DNA of 64,000 nucleotides from positions 1 to 64,000 of the forward strand of contig JANPZW010000015.1 of NCBI GenBank assembly GCA_024707385.1, in the 5' to 3' direction. The translations under genes were made by a program, and so were the position numbers. Below, piece by piece: positions 1 to 11,291 of the stretch. The notes under the pieces were generated by a model that saw only the letters and a program-made list of their open reading frames with translations, was not told the DNA's origin and did not search any database. Numbering within the stretch: position 1 is the first letter of the stretch; the number at the start of each line of letters is the position of its first letter. This stretch comes from Cellvibrionaceae bacterium. GTDB taxonomy: Bacteria > Pseudomonadota > Gammaproteobacteria > Pseudomonadales > Cellvibrionaceae.

Positions 1-67
1 TTTTTACGCGAAATTTTATCTCCATGGGGAATAATTTCGGTGAAATTAGAATGTTGCTTATCAAAAT

Positions 68-143
68 GGGGCCATAGCTCAGCTGGGAGAGCGCCTGCTT
101 TGCACGCAGGAGGTCTGCGGTTCGATCCCGCATGGCTCCACCA
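68..143 (+). tRNA. tRNA-Ala (anticodon TGC)
   Basis: Full cloverleaf. The acceptor strand GGGGCCA (68-74) pairs with TGGCTCC (133-139), followed by discriminator A and an encoded CCA (141-143). The anticodon loop reads TTTGCAC, giving TGC, and the T loop TTCGATC is present. Its position just before a 23S gene is the usual one for a 16S-23S spacer tRNA. The usual partner tRNA-Ile and the 16S gene would lie before the window start. Confidence 0.97.
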
Positions 144-233
144 TTACTGCACGATCCTGAAATGAATTCAGAAACCTAAGTCTTCGCTGAAGTTTTGGTG
201 TAGAGGATTTGGCTTTCTGAGTAAGGCTCAGAA

Positions 234-245
234 TGTTCTTTAAAA
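234..245 (+). promoter_or_regulatory. boxA-like antitermination site in the rRNA spacer
   Basis: TGTTCTTTAAAA resembles the boxA consensus TGCTCTTTAACA and lies in the 16S-23S spacer before 23S, where boxA elements recruit the Nus factors. Called on similarity and position only. Confidence 0.5.
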
Positions 246-247
246 AC

Positions 248-267
248 GTGGAAGATAAAGTTGTAAC
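248..267 (+). repeat. 5' arm of the 23S processing stem (3' arm 3461-3480)
   Basis: GTGG-2 nt-GATAAAGTTGTAAC here is the reverse complement of GTTACAACTTTATC-2 nt-CCAC at 3461-3480, a 14 bp plus 4 bp stem with a 2x2 internal loop. A second perfect 14 bp pairing joins 461-474 with 3335-3348 at the ends of 23S. Such long-range stems are RNase III substrates in bacterial pre-rRNA. Confidence 0.7.
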
Positions 268-467
268 ATTGCAAATTAACGAGATGAGTTTGTATCAAGC
301 ATGCTTATCCGGCGATTGAGAATCATGTTGCATGTCTGTTGGCTTTATATGAGTGATTGTTTGGCTGAGTGATTGGCTGGGTAATTGCGAAGATGAAGTT
401 GACGGAGAAACAGTTATCGAGAAGTAAAGTAAGTCGTCAAGCACACCGTTAGTCACTTGTGTTATAT

Positions 468-3343
<2,876 letters not shown>

Positions 3344-3550
3344 ATAACAGAAATGATTAGTGGCGAGCATTGACGAAAGACAAGTAAGACATGAAAGCGA
3401 TGACTGTTGTGCGACAGATCCAACACGGATAAGCCGATACAGACATCTTGAGAATACGCAGTTACAACTTTATCGACCACAACCTAATTTGACGTAAGGA
3501 CTAGGCATTCAGAGATTCTGAAGTAAGACCGAAACTGAGTCATACAGCTT

Positions 3551-3669
3551 TGCCTGACGACTATAGAGCATTGGAACCACCTGATCCCATCCCGAACTCA
3601 GAAGTGAAACGATGCATCGCCGATGGTAGTGTGGGGTCTCCCCATGTGAGAGTAGGTCATCGTCAGGCT
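3551..3669 (+). rRNA. rrf: 5S ribosomal RNA
   Basis: About 118 nt. The terminal helix is GCCTGACG (3552-3559) with CGTCAGGC (3661-3668). The internal segments CCATCCCGAACTCAGAAG and the GATGGTAGTGTGGGG loop are characteristic of 5S. It lies about 200 nt after 23S as the last gene of the operon. A short reading frame across it is spurious. Confidence 0.96.
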
Positions 3670-3678
3670 TCTAATACA

Positions 3679-3711
3679 AACGCCCCGCTCAGAAATGACC
3701 GGGGCGTTTTA
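3679..3711 (+). terminator. rRNA operon terminator
   Basis: ACGCCCCG (3680-3687) pairs with CGGGGCGT (3700-3707) across a 12 nt loop and is followed by a T-rich stretch. Rho-independent terminator about 12 nt after 5S. Confidence 0.9.
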
Positions 3712-3853
3712 GTTTATGCATTCAAAAAACTCTAAAAATAAGAATAATCGCAGTCTGGACTGCGTTTTCTCCCTTCACACAAAACGTCTATTACGAACTC
3801 ACCCCCATTCCGAAATCGCTCCTTTGCCAAAGCGCTCTTATATCCAGCTCCTG

Positions 3854-4906
3854 CTACGCAAATGCAATTAGGTGGTCCGCTTCGACTTTTATGCCGATTT
3901 GATGTCCGATTTCAAAATTGTGGTGGCTGGGTAAGGCAGCTTCTATTTGAGAGCCGGTGGGCAGGGTAAGGGTGTAAAGCGTCGAGGTGCCGGCGAAAAC
4001 TTTTCTGCAGACGGTGGCTCGATAAGGACTCTCTCGGCTTTCCGTAATGTCATCCGGTCTTAACAGCACCTCAACTGCGGTGCTGGGTATCCATGGATAC
4101 TGTTTGGGGCTTTGTAGAAGCCCCAGCTCTGTTTCAATCGTATTGGCATCCCGTATAAAACCGGGAAGAAAAACACCTTGGCCGATAAATCCGGCTACGT
4201 AACGTGTTTGAGGTTCATGATAAAGGTTGAAGGGAAGGTCCCACTGTTCCAACTTACCCTTGTGCAAAACCCCAATTTTATCGGCAAAAGCAAACGCTTC
4301 TTCCTGGTCGTGAGTGACCATGATCGCTGCGATTCCTCGCTTTTTAAGTATTTCCCGAACCTCCAAAGCCAAATCTCGGCGCAGCTCTGTATCCAGGCTG
4401 GATAGAGGCTCGTCCATCAATAATAAATTTGGCGATGGAGCTAGCGCACGAGCAAGTGCTACACGCTGTTGTTGGCCGCCAGATAGCTCGTGAGGATAGC
4501 GGCCGCCGAAGCCCTGTAGGCGCACTAGCTCCAACAGTTCTTCGCATACCACTGCTCTAGCGCGCGCTGAGATTTTATGTAGGCCGAAGGTGATGTTTTG
4601 GCACACCGTAAGATGCGGGAATAACGCGTAATCCTGAAACACCATACCGATATTGCGTTTTTCCGGGGCCAGATGCTGAGAGGGACTGCTGAGGGTTTGG
4701 TTGTTCAGGATGATTAAGCCGGCTTCCAGTGGGTGAAAGCCGGCGATGGATCTCAAAACCGTGGTTTTGCCGCAGCCGCTCGAACCCAAAAGGCAGCCAA
4801 TTTCTCCCGGCTCAAGAACAAAACTCAAATTGTCGACAACAGGAGGAACTTCGCGGTTCGGGTCGTAACGACATAGGATGTTCTGTACCTGAAGCAGGTG
4901 TGACAT
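3854..4906 (-). CDS. ABC transporter ATP-binding protein, ferric iron/spermidine type (FbpC/PotA-like)
   Basis: 350 aa cytoplasmic ATPase of an importer. Walker A GSSGCGKTT is at residues 41-49, the Q-loop near 91, the signature LSGGQQQ at 141-147, Walker B LLLMDEP at 161-167 and the switch His at 199. The C-terminal third (about 280-345) looks like a TOBE regulatory domain, which points to the FbpC/PotA/MalK class rather than an exporter. It starts 3 nt after argF, so it is probably co-transcribed, yet no permease or binding protein is next to it. The substrate is therefore unknown; iron is a guess from sequence type. Confidence 0.85.
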   Translation of the reverse strand: MSHLLQVQNILCRYDPNREVPPVVDNLSFVLEPGEIGCLLGSSGCGKTTVLRSIAGFHPLEAGLIILNNQTLSSPSQHLAPEKRNIGMVFQDYALFPHLTVCQNITFGLHKISARARAVVCEELLELVRLQGFGGRYPHELSGGQQQRVALARALAPSPNLLLMDEPLSSLDTELRRDLALEVREILKKRGIAAIMVTHDQEEAFAFADKIGVLHKGKLEQWDLPFNLYHEPQTRYVAGFIGQGVFLPGFIRDANTIETELGLLQSPKQYPWIPSTAVEVLLRPDDITESRESPYRATVCRKVFAGTSTLYTLTLPTGSQIEAALPSHHNFEIGHQIGIKVEADHLIAFA

Positions 4907-4909
4907 GAA

Positions 4910-5827
4910 TCAGTTTGCCAGCTCTTCCGCAAGAAATAACATCAAGGCTTTCTGTGCGTGCAGACGGTTTTCTGCCTCGTCCCAGACTACGGAATATTGA
5001 TTATCTTCTAGCAGTTCCGCGCTGACTTCTTCTCCTCTGTGAGCCGGCAGGCAGTGCATGAATACAGCATCCGATTTCGCAAGTGACATAAGCTCGTGGT
5101 TCACTTGGTAACCTGCAAAGCTCGCTTCCCGAGCTTTCTGTTCTTCTTCTTGACCCATGCTCGCCCACACATCGGTGACGAGCCAGTCCGCATCTCGCGC
5201 GGCATCTTGCGGATTTCGAACAAGGGTCACGTATTGTTTATGCTTCTGCATTAACGCTGCGTCAGGATCGTATCCTTCCGGACAGGCGATGACCAATTCA
5301 AAACCGCAGAGCGCAGCAGCATTCATATAGGAATGACACATATTGTTGCCATCGCCGATCCAAGCAACTTTTTTGCCTTTTGGACTTCCTCTGTGTTCGA
5401 CGTAGGTTTGAATATCCGCCAGCAATTGGCAGGGATGAAAACTGTCTGTTAAAGCATTGATGACGGGAACGGACGAGTAGCGCGCGAAGCGTTCGATTTT
5501 TTCGTGTTCAAATGTGCGGATCATAATCATATCCACCATTCGGGAGAGCACTCTGGCAGAGTCTTCTATTGGCTCGCCTCTGCCGAGTTGAGTGTCTTTA
5601 GGGGACAAAAATAATGCGGCCCCACCCAGTTGGGTCATGCCAGCTTCAAATGATACGCGGGTGCGGGTAGAGGATTTTTCAAAGATCATCCCGAGAACTT
5701 TGTTCTTGAGCGGTTCTATGATTTCGCCACTGCGCCAGGATTTTTTCAGCGCTATTGCTCTTTCGATAATCGCATTCAGCTCCGCAGCGGAAATATCCTG
5801 CAAGGTCAAAAAGTGTCTGAGTGCCAT
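4910..5827 (-). CDS. argF: ornithine carbamoyltransferase
   Basis: 305 aa, normal length. It makes citrulline from ornithine and carbamoyl phosphate in arginine biosynthesis. The carbamoyl-phosphate site STRTR is at residues 53-57, HPCQ at 131-134, the SMGQE ornithine loop at 223-227 and HCLP with the catalytic Cys at 258-261. It starts 4 nt after the end of argD on the same strand with GGAG upstream of the ATG, so argD-argF form an arginine operon. It is intact although argD is frameshifted in this sequence. Confidence 0.97.
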   Translation of the reverse strand: MALRHFLTLQDISAAELNAIIERAIALKKSWRSGEIIEPLKNKVLGMIFEKSSTRTRVSFEAGMTQLGGAALFLSPKDTQLGRGEPIEDSARVLSRMVDMIMIRTFEHEKIERFARYSSVPVINALTDSFHPCQLLADIQTYVEHRGSPKGKKVAWIGDGNNMCHSYMNAAALCGFELVIACPEGYDPDAALMQKHKQYVTLVRNPQDAARDADWLVTDVWASMGQEEEQKAREASFAGYQVNHELMSLAKSDAVFMHCLPAHRGEEVSAELLEDNQYSVVWDEAENRLHAQKALMLFLAEELAN

Positions 5828-5831
5828 GGTT

Positions 5832-6996
5832 CTACTCCGCTTGGTGGCTTTTGATCAATTCCACAAGGGTGCTGACAATTTCGTCGGCTTGATCGTCGCT
5901 AATGATAAGAGGCGGTAACAGGCGGATAGTGCTACCTGCGGTGACATTAATCAGCAGACCCACCTGTTTAGCTTTTTCCACGAGTTCTGGGCAATCTTTA
6001 TTTAATTGAATGCCGATCATAAGACCGCTGCCGCGAATATCGACAATTCCGTGCACGTCAGCCAATGCTGTTCGGAAGCCGTTTAGCATGCGCGCACCTA
6101 GTCTGGAAGCTTGTTCGGGCAGATTTTGTTCTGTAATGGTTTTGACTACAGCAAGCGCGGCACTGCAGGCCAGTGGATTTCCACCGAAAGTGGAGCCGTG
6201 ATTACCTGGCTGAAAAATTGTGGCCGCTTGACCGCGGGCCAAACAGGCGCCTATGGGAACGCCATTACCGAGGCCTTTCGCTGTTGTAACCACGTCGGGC
6301 AATATGCCGAAATGCTGGTATGCGAAGTATTTACCGGTTCTGCCATTGCCAGTTTGGATTTCATCGAGAATCAGCAGCCATCCGCGGTCATCGCAGAGTT
6401 TGCGCAAAGCTGGCAGATAATCAGAGGAGGGAACGCACACACCGCCTTCACCTTGAACTGGTTCGACCATCACAGCAACGGTGTTGGGTGTAGCCGCCGC
6501 TTTTATAGCTTCAATATCGTCGTAGGGAACGTGTACAAAAACCGGAGACGAGCGGGGCAAAACCCACTTTAATTTTTTTATTGCCGGTTGCTGAAAGCGT
6601 GGCCATGGTGCGGCCGTGAAAGCTGTTTTCTGTAGTGATGACTTCCGGCGCGTTTATGCCTTTTTCATTGCCGAATTTACGGGCCAGCTTCAGCGCTGCC
6701 TCATTGGCTTCAGCGCCGGAATTCGAGAAAAAAATATTGTCCATTCCCGAAATTTCGACCAGTGCTTTGCCCGCTGCGATCTGCGGCTCAATGTTGTAGA
6801 GGTTGGAGACATGCAAGAGTTTGCCTGCCTGCTCTGTAATTGCTTTGGTGACGGCCGGATGACTATAGCCAAGACCGCAGACAGCAATTCCTGAAAGGGC
6901 ATCGAGGTAGCGTTTGCCCTCCGAATCCCACACATACGGGCCTTCGCCCCGAACCAAAGTCGTTGTCCTGTTACCGTAGGTGTTCATCAATGTCAT
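5832..6996 (-). CDS. argD: acetylornithine aminotransferase, broken by one base
   Basis: PLP-dependent class III aminotransferase of arginine biosynthesis, present as two overlapping frames. The N-terminal part (6511-6996) carries the start, the SGAEANEAA cofactor motif and NSFHGRT. The C-terminal part (from about 6540 down to 5832) carries LDEIQTGNGRTG and the PLP-lysine region TTAKGLGNG. The protein reads normally across the junction if one A is removed from the A5 run at 6537-6541 (plus strand), giving SGFVHVPYDD and 387 aa, the family length. The start could instead be the ATG three codons in. The gene sits directly before argF. A sequencing error is the likeliest cause because many other genes here show the same fault. 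Confidence 0.9.
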
Positions 6997-7029
6997 ATCG
7001 AATCCAACTTGTGTCGAAAACGCGGAAGC

Positions 7030-7060
7030 CCAAAATAAAACAGGCAGCGGTTGCTGCCTG
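7030..7060 (-). terminator. terminator of the proS-transglycosylase transcript
   Basis: CAGGCAGC (7041-7048) and GCTGCCTG (7053-7060) form an 8 bp stem with a 4 nt loop. Read on the minus strand it is followed by TTTTATTTT. It separates this transcript from argD. Confidence 0.8.
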
Positions 7061-7131
7061 ATTGAGCGGCCATTTTATAAGCAAAAGCTTGATAAGCAAA
7101 GAGCCGGCAGGGAATTTCGGCGACACTGGCG

Positions 7132-7719
7132 CTAGTGGCGCCAGTACTTCTGCCACGCTGTCATGACCTTCTCTGGATACCAGTACTTGCCGTAGCTGCC
7201 GTTATAGCGGGCGAGCCCTTCGGCCCAGCGGCCCTTTTCTCTATCGATGTAATGTTTGAGTATGGCGCAACCGTAGCGAAGGTTGGTTTCCAGGTCGATC
7301 AGACTGTCCTGTTCGCGACCTATTTCCTTTTTCCAGAAAGGCATCACCTGCATCATGCCCTGGGCGCCGACGCGGGAGACGGCATAGGGATCAAAGGCGC
7401 TTTCAATTTGAATCACCGCCAGAACGAGATCGGGTGGGACGCCTGCCCGGGTAGCTTCCCGGTGCACGAGCCGAAGAATTCGAAAGCGTTCCTGCGGATC
7501 TTTGATAAAGCGTTGGAGAGAGTTAGATTTTGTGACCAGCCAGACTTCCGCATCAAAACGATCATCAAAGCTGTCCGCTTGCTCAATGGAATTGCGGAGC
7601 GCGGCTCGTAAAGTGTCATCTACCTCATACTGCGGTTGTGCGCGCGGCTGGGCCTGTGCCGTGAGGCACAAGCCGAGACAACACAGCCAAACTAACAGGT
7701 GAGGTAATTTGAGTTTCAC
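7132..7719 (-). CDS. lytic transglycosylase, SLT-domain, exported
   Basis: 195 aa. A signal peptide with a hydrophobic core at about 8-20 ends near AQA at 21-23. The SLT lysozyme-like fold follows: catalytic Glu at 106 in IQIESAFDP, then the conserved RVGAQGMMQVMP stretch at 116-127. It cleaves the MurNAc-GlcNAc bond of peptidoglycan in the periplasm, giving 1,6-anhydro ends. The GTG start overlaps the proS stop in a 4 nt GTGA, showing translational coupling. It ends before a strong terminator. No lipobox is seen, so it is probably soluble rather than a lipoprotein. Confidence 0.88.
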   Translation of the reverse strand: MKLKLPHLLVWLCCLGLCLTAQAQPRAQPQYEVDDTLRAALRNSIEQADSFDDRFDAEVWLVTKSNSLQRFIKDPQERFRILRLVHREATRAGVPPDLVLAVIQIESAFDPYAVSRVGAQGMMQVMPFWKKEIGREQDSLIDLETNLRYGCAILKHYIDREKGRWAEGLARYNGSYGKYWYPEKVMTAWQKYWRH

Positions 7720-9449
7720 TTTTTACGACCAATTCTATCCGCGAGGAAATCTGCCAAATCTGCCAGCGGGATATTGATACTGTCGGCATCGCGTCGGCCT
7801 TTGTACTCAACGGTCCCGCTTTCAATACCTCTGTCACCCACCACCAGGCGATGAGGTATGCCGATCAGCTCAACATCTGCGAGCATTACGCCAAGACGCG
7901 CCTTGGCTTCATCCATAAATAGCACATCGTAGCCGCGCCGTTTGAGATCTTCGTATAACTCTGCGCATTTCTGCGCCACAGCATCCGATTTGTGCATATT
8001 GATCGGCACGAGCGCAATCTGGAAGGGGGCAATCGCCTCTGGCCAGATAATGCCTTGGGCGTCGTGATTCTGTTCTATTGCCGCCGCCACCACCCGCGAC
8101 ACCCCTATACCGTAACAGCCCATGATCATGGTTTGCTCACGGCCGTTGTCGTCCAGGACTTTGGCTTTCATCGCTTTGGAATACTTGTCGCCGAGTTGGA
8201 AGATATGGCCGACTTCAATGCCGCGTTTGATTTCCACTGTGCCCTGATTGTCCGGGCTCGGATCGCCGCGCTCGATGTTGCGGATGTCCGCCACGCTCGT
8301 GGTCTGTGCGTCGCGCTGCCAATTGACGTTGATGCAATGGTAACCGGTGTCGTTGGCGCCGCAGATAAAGTTGACGGCTGCCGCTGCGGAGCGGTCGACA
8401 ATCACGGGGATTTTCAGCCCAATGGGGCCGAGAGAACCCACATCAGCCCCAAGCTCCGCTGCCACTCGAGCATCGCTGGCGAAGGTGAGTGGGTTGGCGA
8501 CCCCGGCGACTTTTCCGGCTTTCACCTTGTTTAGTGTATGGTCACCGCGCAGCACCATCGCAATCAAAGGTTGATGGCCTTTTTCATCAGCCTCTCCCAG
8601 CACAATTAATGTCTTTAATACCGCTTGGGTGGGCACCTTGAAGAAAGCAGCCACCTCCTCGACCGTTTTACTGTTCGGAGTGGCGATTTTCTCCAGAGCT
8701 TTAGCGGGTTCGCTATTGGATTGAGCGGGTGCCTGAGCTTCCGCCATCTCAATATTGGCGGCGTAGTCACTGCTGTTGCTGAAGACGATGTCATCTTCAC
8801 CACTGTCGGCGAGTACGTGGAATTCGTGCGAGCCGGTGCCGCCGATTGATCCGGTATCCGCCAAGACGGCGCGGAAATTCAGCCCTATACGGCTGAAGAT
8901 ATTGCAGTAGGTCTGATGCATCACCGCGTAGGTTTCCAACAGGGACTCTCGGGTGAGGTGGAAGGAATAGGCATCCTTCATGATGAATTCGCGTGCGCGC
9001 ATCACACCGAATCGCGGGCGCACTTCATCGCGGAATTTGGTTTGAATCTGATAGAAATTGGCCGGTAGTTGTTTATAGCTGCTGATTTCATTGCGGATGA
9101 GATCCGTGATGACTTCTTCGTGGGTTGGGCCGAGACAATAGGGCGTATCATGACGGTCCTTGAAGCGCGTCAGCTCTGGGCCGAACTGTTCCCAGCGGCC
9201 GGATTCCACCCACAATTCGGAAGGTTGAACCACTGGCATCAAAACCTCCTGGGCACCGGACTTGTCCATTTCCTCTCGCACGATTTGCTCAACTTTGCGC
9301 AGCACTCGGAGTCCGAGAGGCAACCAGGAATAAAGTCCTGACGCAGACTTGCGAATCATGCCGGCGCGCAGCATCAGTTGATGGCTGACAACCACTGCGT
9401 CTGCGGGGGTTTCTTTTTGCGTGGCGAGGAGAAATTGGGTGGCGCGCAT
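7716..9449 (-). CDS. proS: prolyl-tRNA synthetase, bacterial type with editing domain
   Basis: Class II aminoacyl-tRNA synthetase, 577 aa from the chosen start. The N-terminus MRATQFLLATQKETPADA matches the family start. The class II core with GPTHEE is at about 105-115, followed by the inserted YbaK-like editing domain (about 220-390), which removes mischarged alanine, and the C-terminal anticodon-binding domain. A longer frame reaches a TTG at 9479, but homology starts at the ATG at 9449, so I use that. It is divergent from the HIT gene and overlaps the transglycosylase downstream. Confidence 0.96.
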   Translation of the reverse strand: MRATQFLLATQKETPADAVVVSHQLMLRAGMIRKSASGLYSWLPLGLRVLRKVEQIVREEMDKSGAQEVLMPVVQPSELWVESGRWEQFGPELTRFKDRHDTPYCLGPTHEEVITDLIRNEISSYKQLPANFYQIQTKFRDEVRPRFGVMRAREFIMKDAYSFHLTRESLLETYAVMHQTYCNIFSRIGLNFRAVLADTGSIGGTGSHEFHVLADSGEDDIVFSNSSDYAANIEMAEAQAPAQSNSEPAKALEKIATPNSKTVEEVAAFFKVPTQAVLKTLIVLGEADEKGHQPLIAMVLRGDHTLNKVKAGKVAGVANPLTFASDARVAAELGADVGSLGPIGLKIPVIVDRSAAAAVNFICGANDTGYHCINVNWQRDAQTTSVADIRNIERGDPSPDNQGTVEIKRGIEVGHIFQLGDKYSKAMKAKVLDDNGREQTMIMGCYGIGVSRVVAAAIEQNHDAQGIIWPEAIAPFQIALVPINMHKSDAVAQKCAELYEDLKRRGYDVLFMDEAKARLGVMLADVELIGIPHRLVVGDRGIESGTVEYKGRRDADSINIPLADLADFLADRIGRKK

Positions 9450-9565
9450 AGGGTTCCAGACTCTATTGGATTCAGGCAAATTGGCAGAGGCGCTATTCTA
9501 GAGGCATAAAGTTTGGCTGTCTTCATTGGGCAGCGGAACTTTTACGGCAGAATCAGGAGGGGAAA

Positions 9566-9985
9566 ATGTTTGAACTGCATGAACAGTTGAAGACAGTGGC
9601 GGTGGGGAGTTTTGTATTGAGCCTAATCCTGCTCCATCGGGACAGCCAATATCCCTGGCTTATCCTGGTGCCACAGAGAGCGGATATCACCGAGATTCAT
9701 CATCTGGGTTCAGATGATCGACAACAACTGATGGAGGAATCCTGTCAGCTTGCGGAAGTGATGGTGGATCTCTTCGCGCCGCGCAAGATGAATGTCGCAG
9801 CGCTGGGAAACATGGTGCCGCAGCTGCACGTGCATCATATTGCCCGCTTTGAACAAGATCCGGCCTGGCCGCATCCGGTGTGGGGCAGAGTGCCGCCGGT
9901 GGCTTATACGGAAACTCTGCTGACAGAGCGGCTGCAGTTGTTACGACACGCTTTGGCGGGAAGTGGTTTTCTGTCAGCGCCCTGA
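9566..9985 (+). CDS. HIT-family protein
   Basis: 139 aa. The histidine-triad region reads LHVHHI near residues 108-113, close to the family pattern H-x-H-x-H but with the third His shifted, so hydrolase activity is uncertain. HIT proteins hydrolyse nucleotide phosphoramidates or dinucleoside polyphosphates. The ATG has a strong AGGAGG site 8 nt upstream. It is a monocistronic gene ending at a shared terminator with the convergent HU-like gene. Confidence 0.85.
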   Translation: MFELHEQLKTVAVGSFVLSLILLHRDSQYPWLILVPQRADITEIHHLGSDDRQQLMEESCQLAEVMVDLFAPRKMNVAALGNMVPQLHVHHIARFEQDPAWPHPVWGRVPPVAYTETLLTERLQLLRHALAGSGFLSAP

Positions 9986-9999
9986 TTGCAGACGAAAAA

Positions 10000-10023
10000 A
10001 AAGCCGAATCGCTTCGGCTTTTT
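10000..10023. terminator. bidirectional terminator between the HIT gene and the HU-like gene
   Basis: AAGCCGAA (10001-10008), loop TCGC, TTCGGCTT (10013-10020), flanked by an A-run on the left and Ts on the right, so it can act on both strands. Confidence 0.9.
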
Positions 10024-10042
10024 CCGGGTCGCAGCGGAATGA

Positions 10043-10447
10043 TTATTCCACCATTTCCTTCATTTTTTTCAGCGGGCGAACTTTTACCTGGATGCTGGCT
10101 GGCTTGGCTGCAAAGGTGGTCTCTTCGCCAGTGAACGGGTTGATGCCTTTGCGGGCTTTGCGGGCTGGTTTTTTGATGGTTACGACTTTCAACAGGCCTG
10201 GCAGAACAAACTCACCTGGACCTTTCTTGCCGATGTGAGCTTCGATCAGCGCATTCAATTCGTCCAGCACAGAGGTCACTTGCTTGCGGCTCAGTTCGGT
10301 CTGGGCGGAGATGTGATTGAGTATGTCAGACTTGGAAAAACGCTCTTTAACGACCAGACCGGCTTTTTTAGCAGCCTTAGGAGCTTCCGCTTTTTTGGCG
10401 GGCGCTTTTGCGGGAGTTTTTTTAGCGGTGGCTTTGGATGCGGCCAT
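10043..10447 (-). CDS. HU-family DNA-binding protein with a lysine/alanine-rich tail
   Basis: 134 aa. Residues 1-30 are a histone H1-like tail of Lys, Ala and Pro. Residues from about 36 form an HU/IHF fold: the dimerising helices and then the DNA-gripping arm, with INPFTGEET in the place of the usual RNPQTGE. It is probably a nucleoid-associated protein. The ATG has GAGG upstream. The tail gives it extra DNA affinity by analogy with other tailed HU proteins, which is inferred. Confidence 0.87.
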   Translation of the reverse strand: MAASKATAKKTPAKAPAKKAEAPKAAKKAGLVVKERFSKSDILNHISAQTELSRKQVTSVLDELNALIEAHIGKKGPGEFVLPGLLKVVTIKKPARKARKGINPFTGEETTFAAKPASIQVKVRPLKKMKEMVE

Positions 10448-10937
10448 TGAATAAACCTCGTGAGTGGTTATGGTTGTTGTCTGTGTGGTTTGTGGTTGCT
10501 TGCCTTGCCAGGGTTCCTGCGACGCAAAAACGCCTTGATTTGCCGGGCTTCCTGACTAAAAACACATCATGCCATCAGTATGTTTTATAACCGACCGGCT
10601 GCGCGACCAATAATATATAGTGTATTCACCGCCAGCCGGCAATATGCAGTTATTAAAAAAGACCGTATTTTTAGCGGTTCCTGCGTTTTTTATACAAAAT
10701 CCCCTGTTTTTATAGGTCTTGTTCTGCGGTTGCGGGGTGTTTTTCGTACAGAGGGTGTCATGTATAATGCACCGCTTTTTTGGGTGGGCTCGGCGACCAC
10801 GACGTCTTCCGAGCCGTTGAATTCCGGCAATCTGTTCCCATCTAGCAGTTCCGAATGAGCCTGGCGCCCGGGCGTTTCGATAAGTCACGTGGCGGCTTTC
10901 GCTGCGTGCGTTTTTGAGCTTTGGTGGAGACTGTTGC
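10448..10937. other. 490 bp intergenic region between the HU-like gene and fmdB
   Basis: No gene is recognised. It must hold divergent promoters. On the plus strand TATAAT at 10763-10768 is a good -10 candidate but no convincing -35 lies 16-18 bp upstream. The middle (10555-10710) is AT-rich. A minus-strand reading frame across it lacks any protein-like features. Confidence 0.6.
10763..10768 (+). promoter_or_regulatory. candidate -10 box upstream of fmdB-aspS
   Basis: A perfect TATAAT 170 nt upstream of fmdB. The T-run at 10740-10745 is the only hexamer at a 17 bp spacing and is a poor -35. Confidence 0.35.
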
Positions 10938-11270
10938 ATGCCAATCTATGAATACCAATGTCAATCCTGTCAGCATGAATTTGAGGCTTTGCAAAAGATC
11001 AGTGATGCGGCTTTGACCGATTGCCCTGAGTGCCGGAAGCCGGAACTGAAAAAGAAAATTTCGGCGGCAGGTTTCCGTCTCGCCGGCAGCGGCTGGTATG
11101 AAACTGACTTCAAGAAAAACGGCAACAAGAAAAACCTGGCCGGGGAGAGCAGCTCAAGCGACAGCGGCAAATCCGGTGACAGCGGCAAAGCTGAAGCGAA
11201 AGCGGATGCAAGTAAGAGCAGTGGCAAAAGCGAAGGCAGCAAATCTTCCGCGTCCGCCTCAACCGATTAA
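10938..11270 (+). CDS. FmdB-family zinc-ribbon protein
   Basis: 110 aa from the ATG at 10938, which fits the family start MPIYEYQC and has GGTGGAGA just upstream. Two Cys pairs, C8-x2-C11 and C29-x2-C32, form a zinc ribbon. The C-terminal half (about 60-110) is a low-complexity tail of Ser, Gly, Lys and Ala. Function of the family is not established. The position immediately before aspS is conserved in many gammaproteobacteria, so the two are probably co-transcribed. Confidence 0.87.
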   Translation: MPIYEYQCQSCQHEFEALQKISDAALTDCPECRKPELKKKISAAGFRLAGSGWYETDFKKNGNKKNLAGESSSSDSGKSGDSGKAEAKADASKSSGKSEGSKSSASASTD

Positions 11271-11291
11271 ATGACCATAACGGGTAAACAT

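Noticed and set aside
3550..3735. 61-codon frame over the 5S gene
   Set aside because: Covers 5S rRNA and its terminator.
6537..6541. Programmed frameshifting in argD
   Set aside because: No slippery heptamer or downstream structure, and the same kind of break occurs in many unrelated genes here.
10556..10939. 127-codon minus-strand frame in the HU-fmdB gap
   Set aside because: Low-complexity, no ribosome site, overlaps the fmdB promoter region and start.
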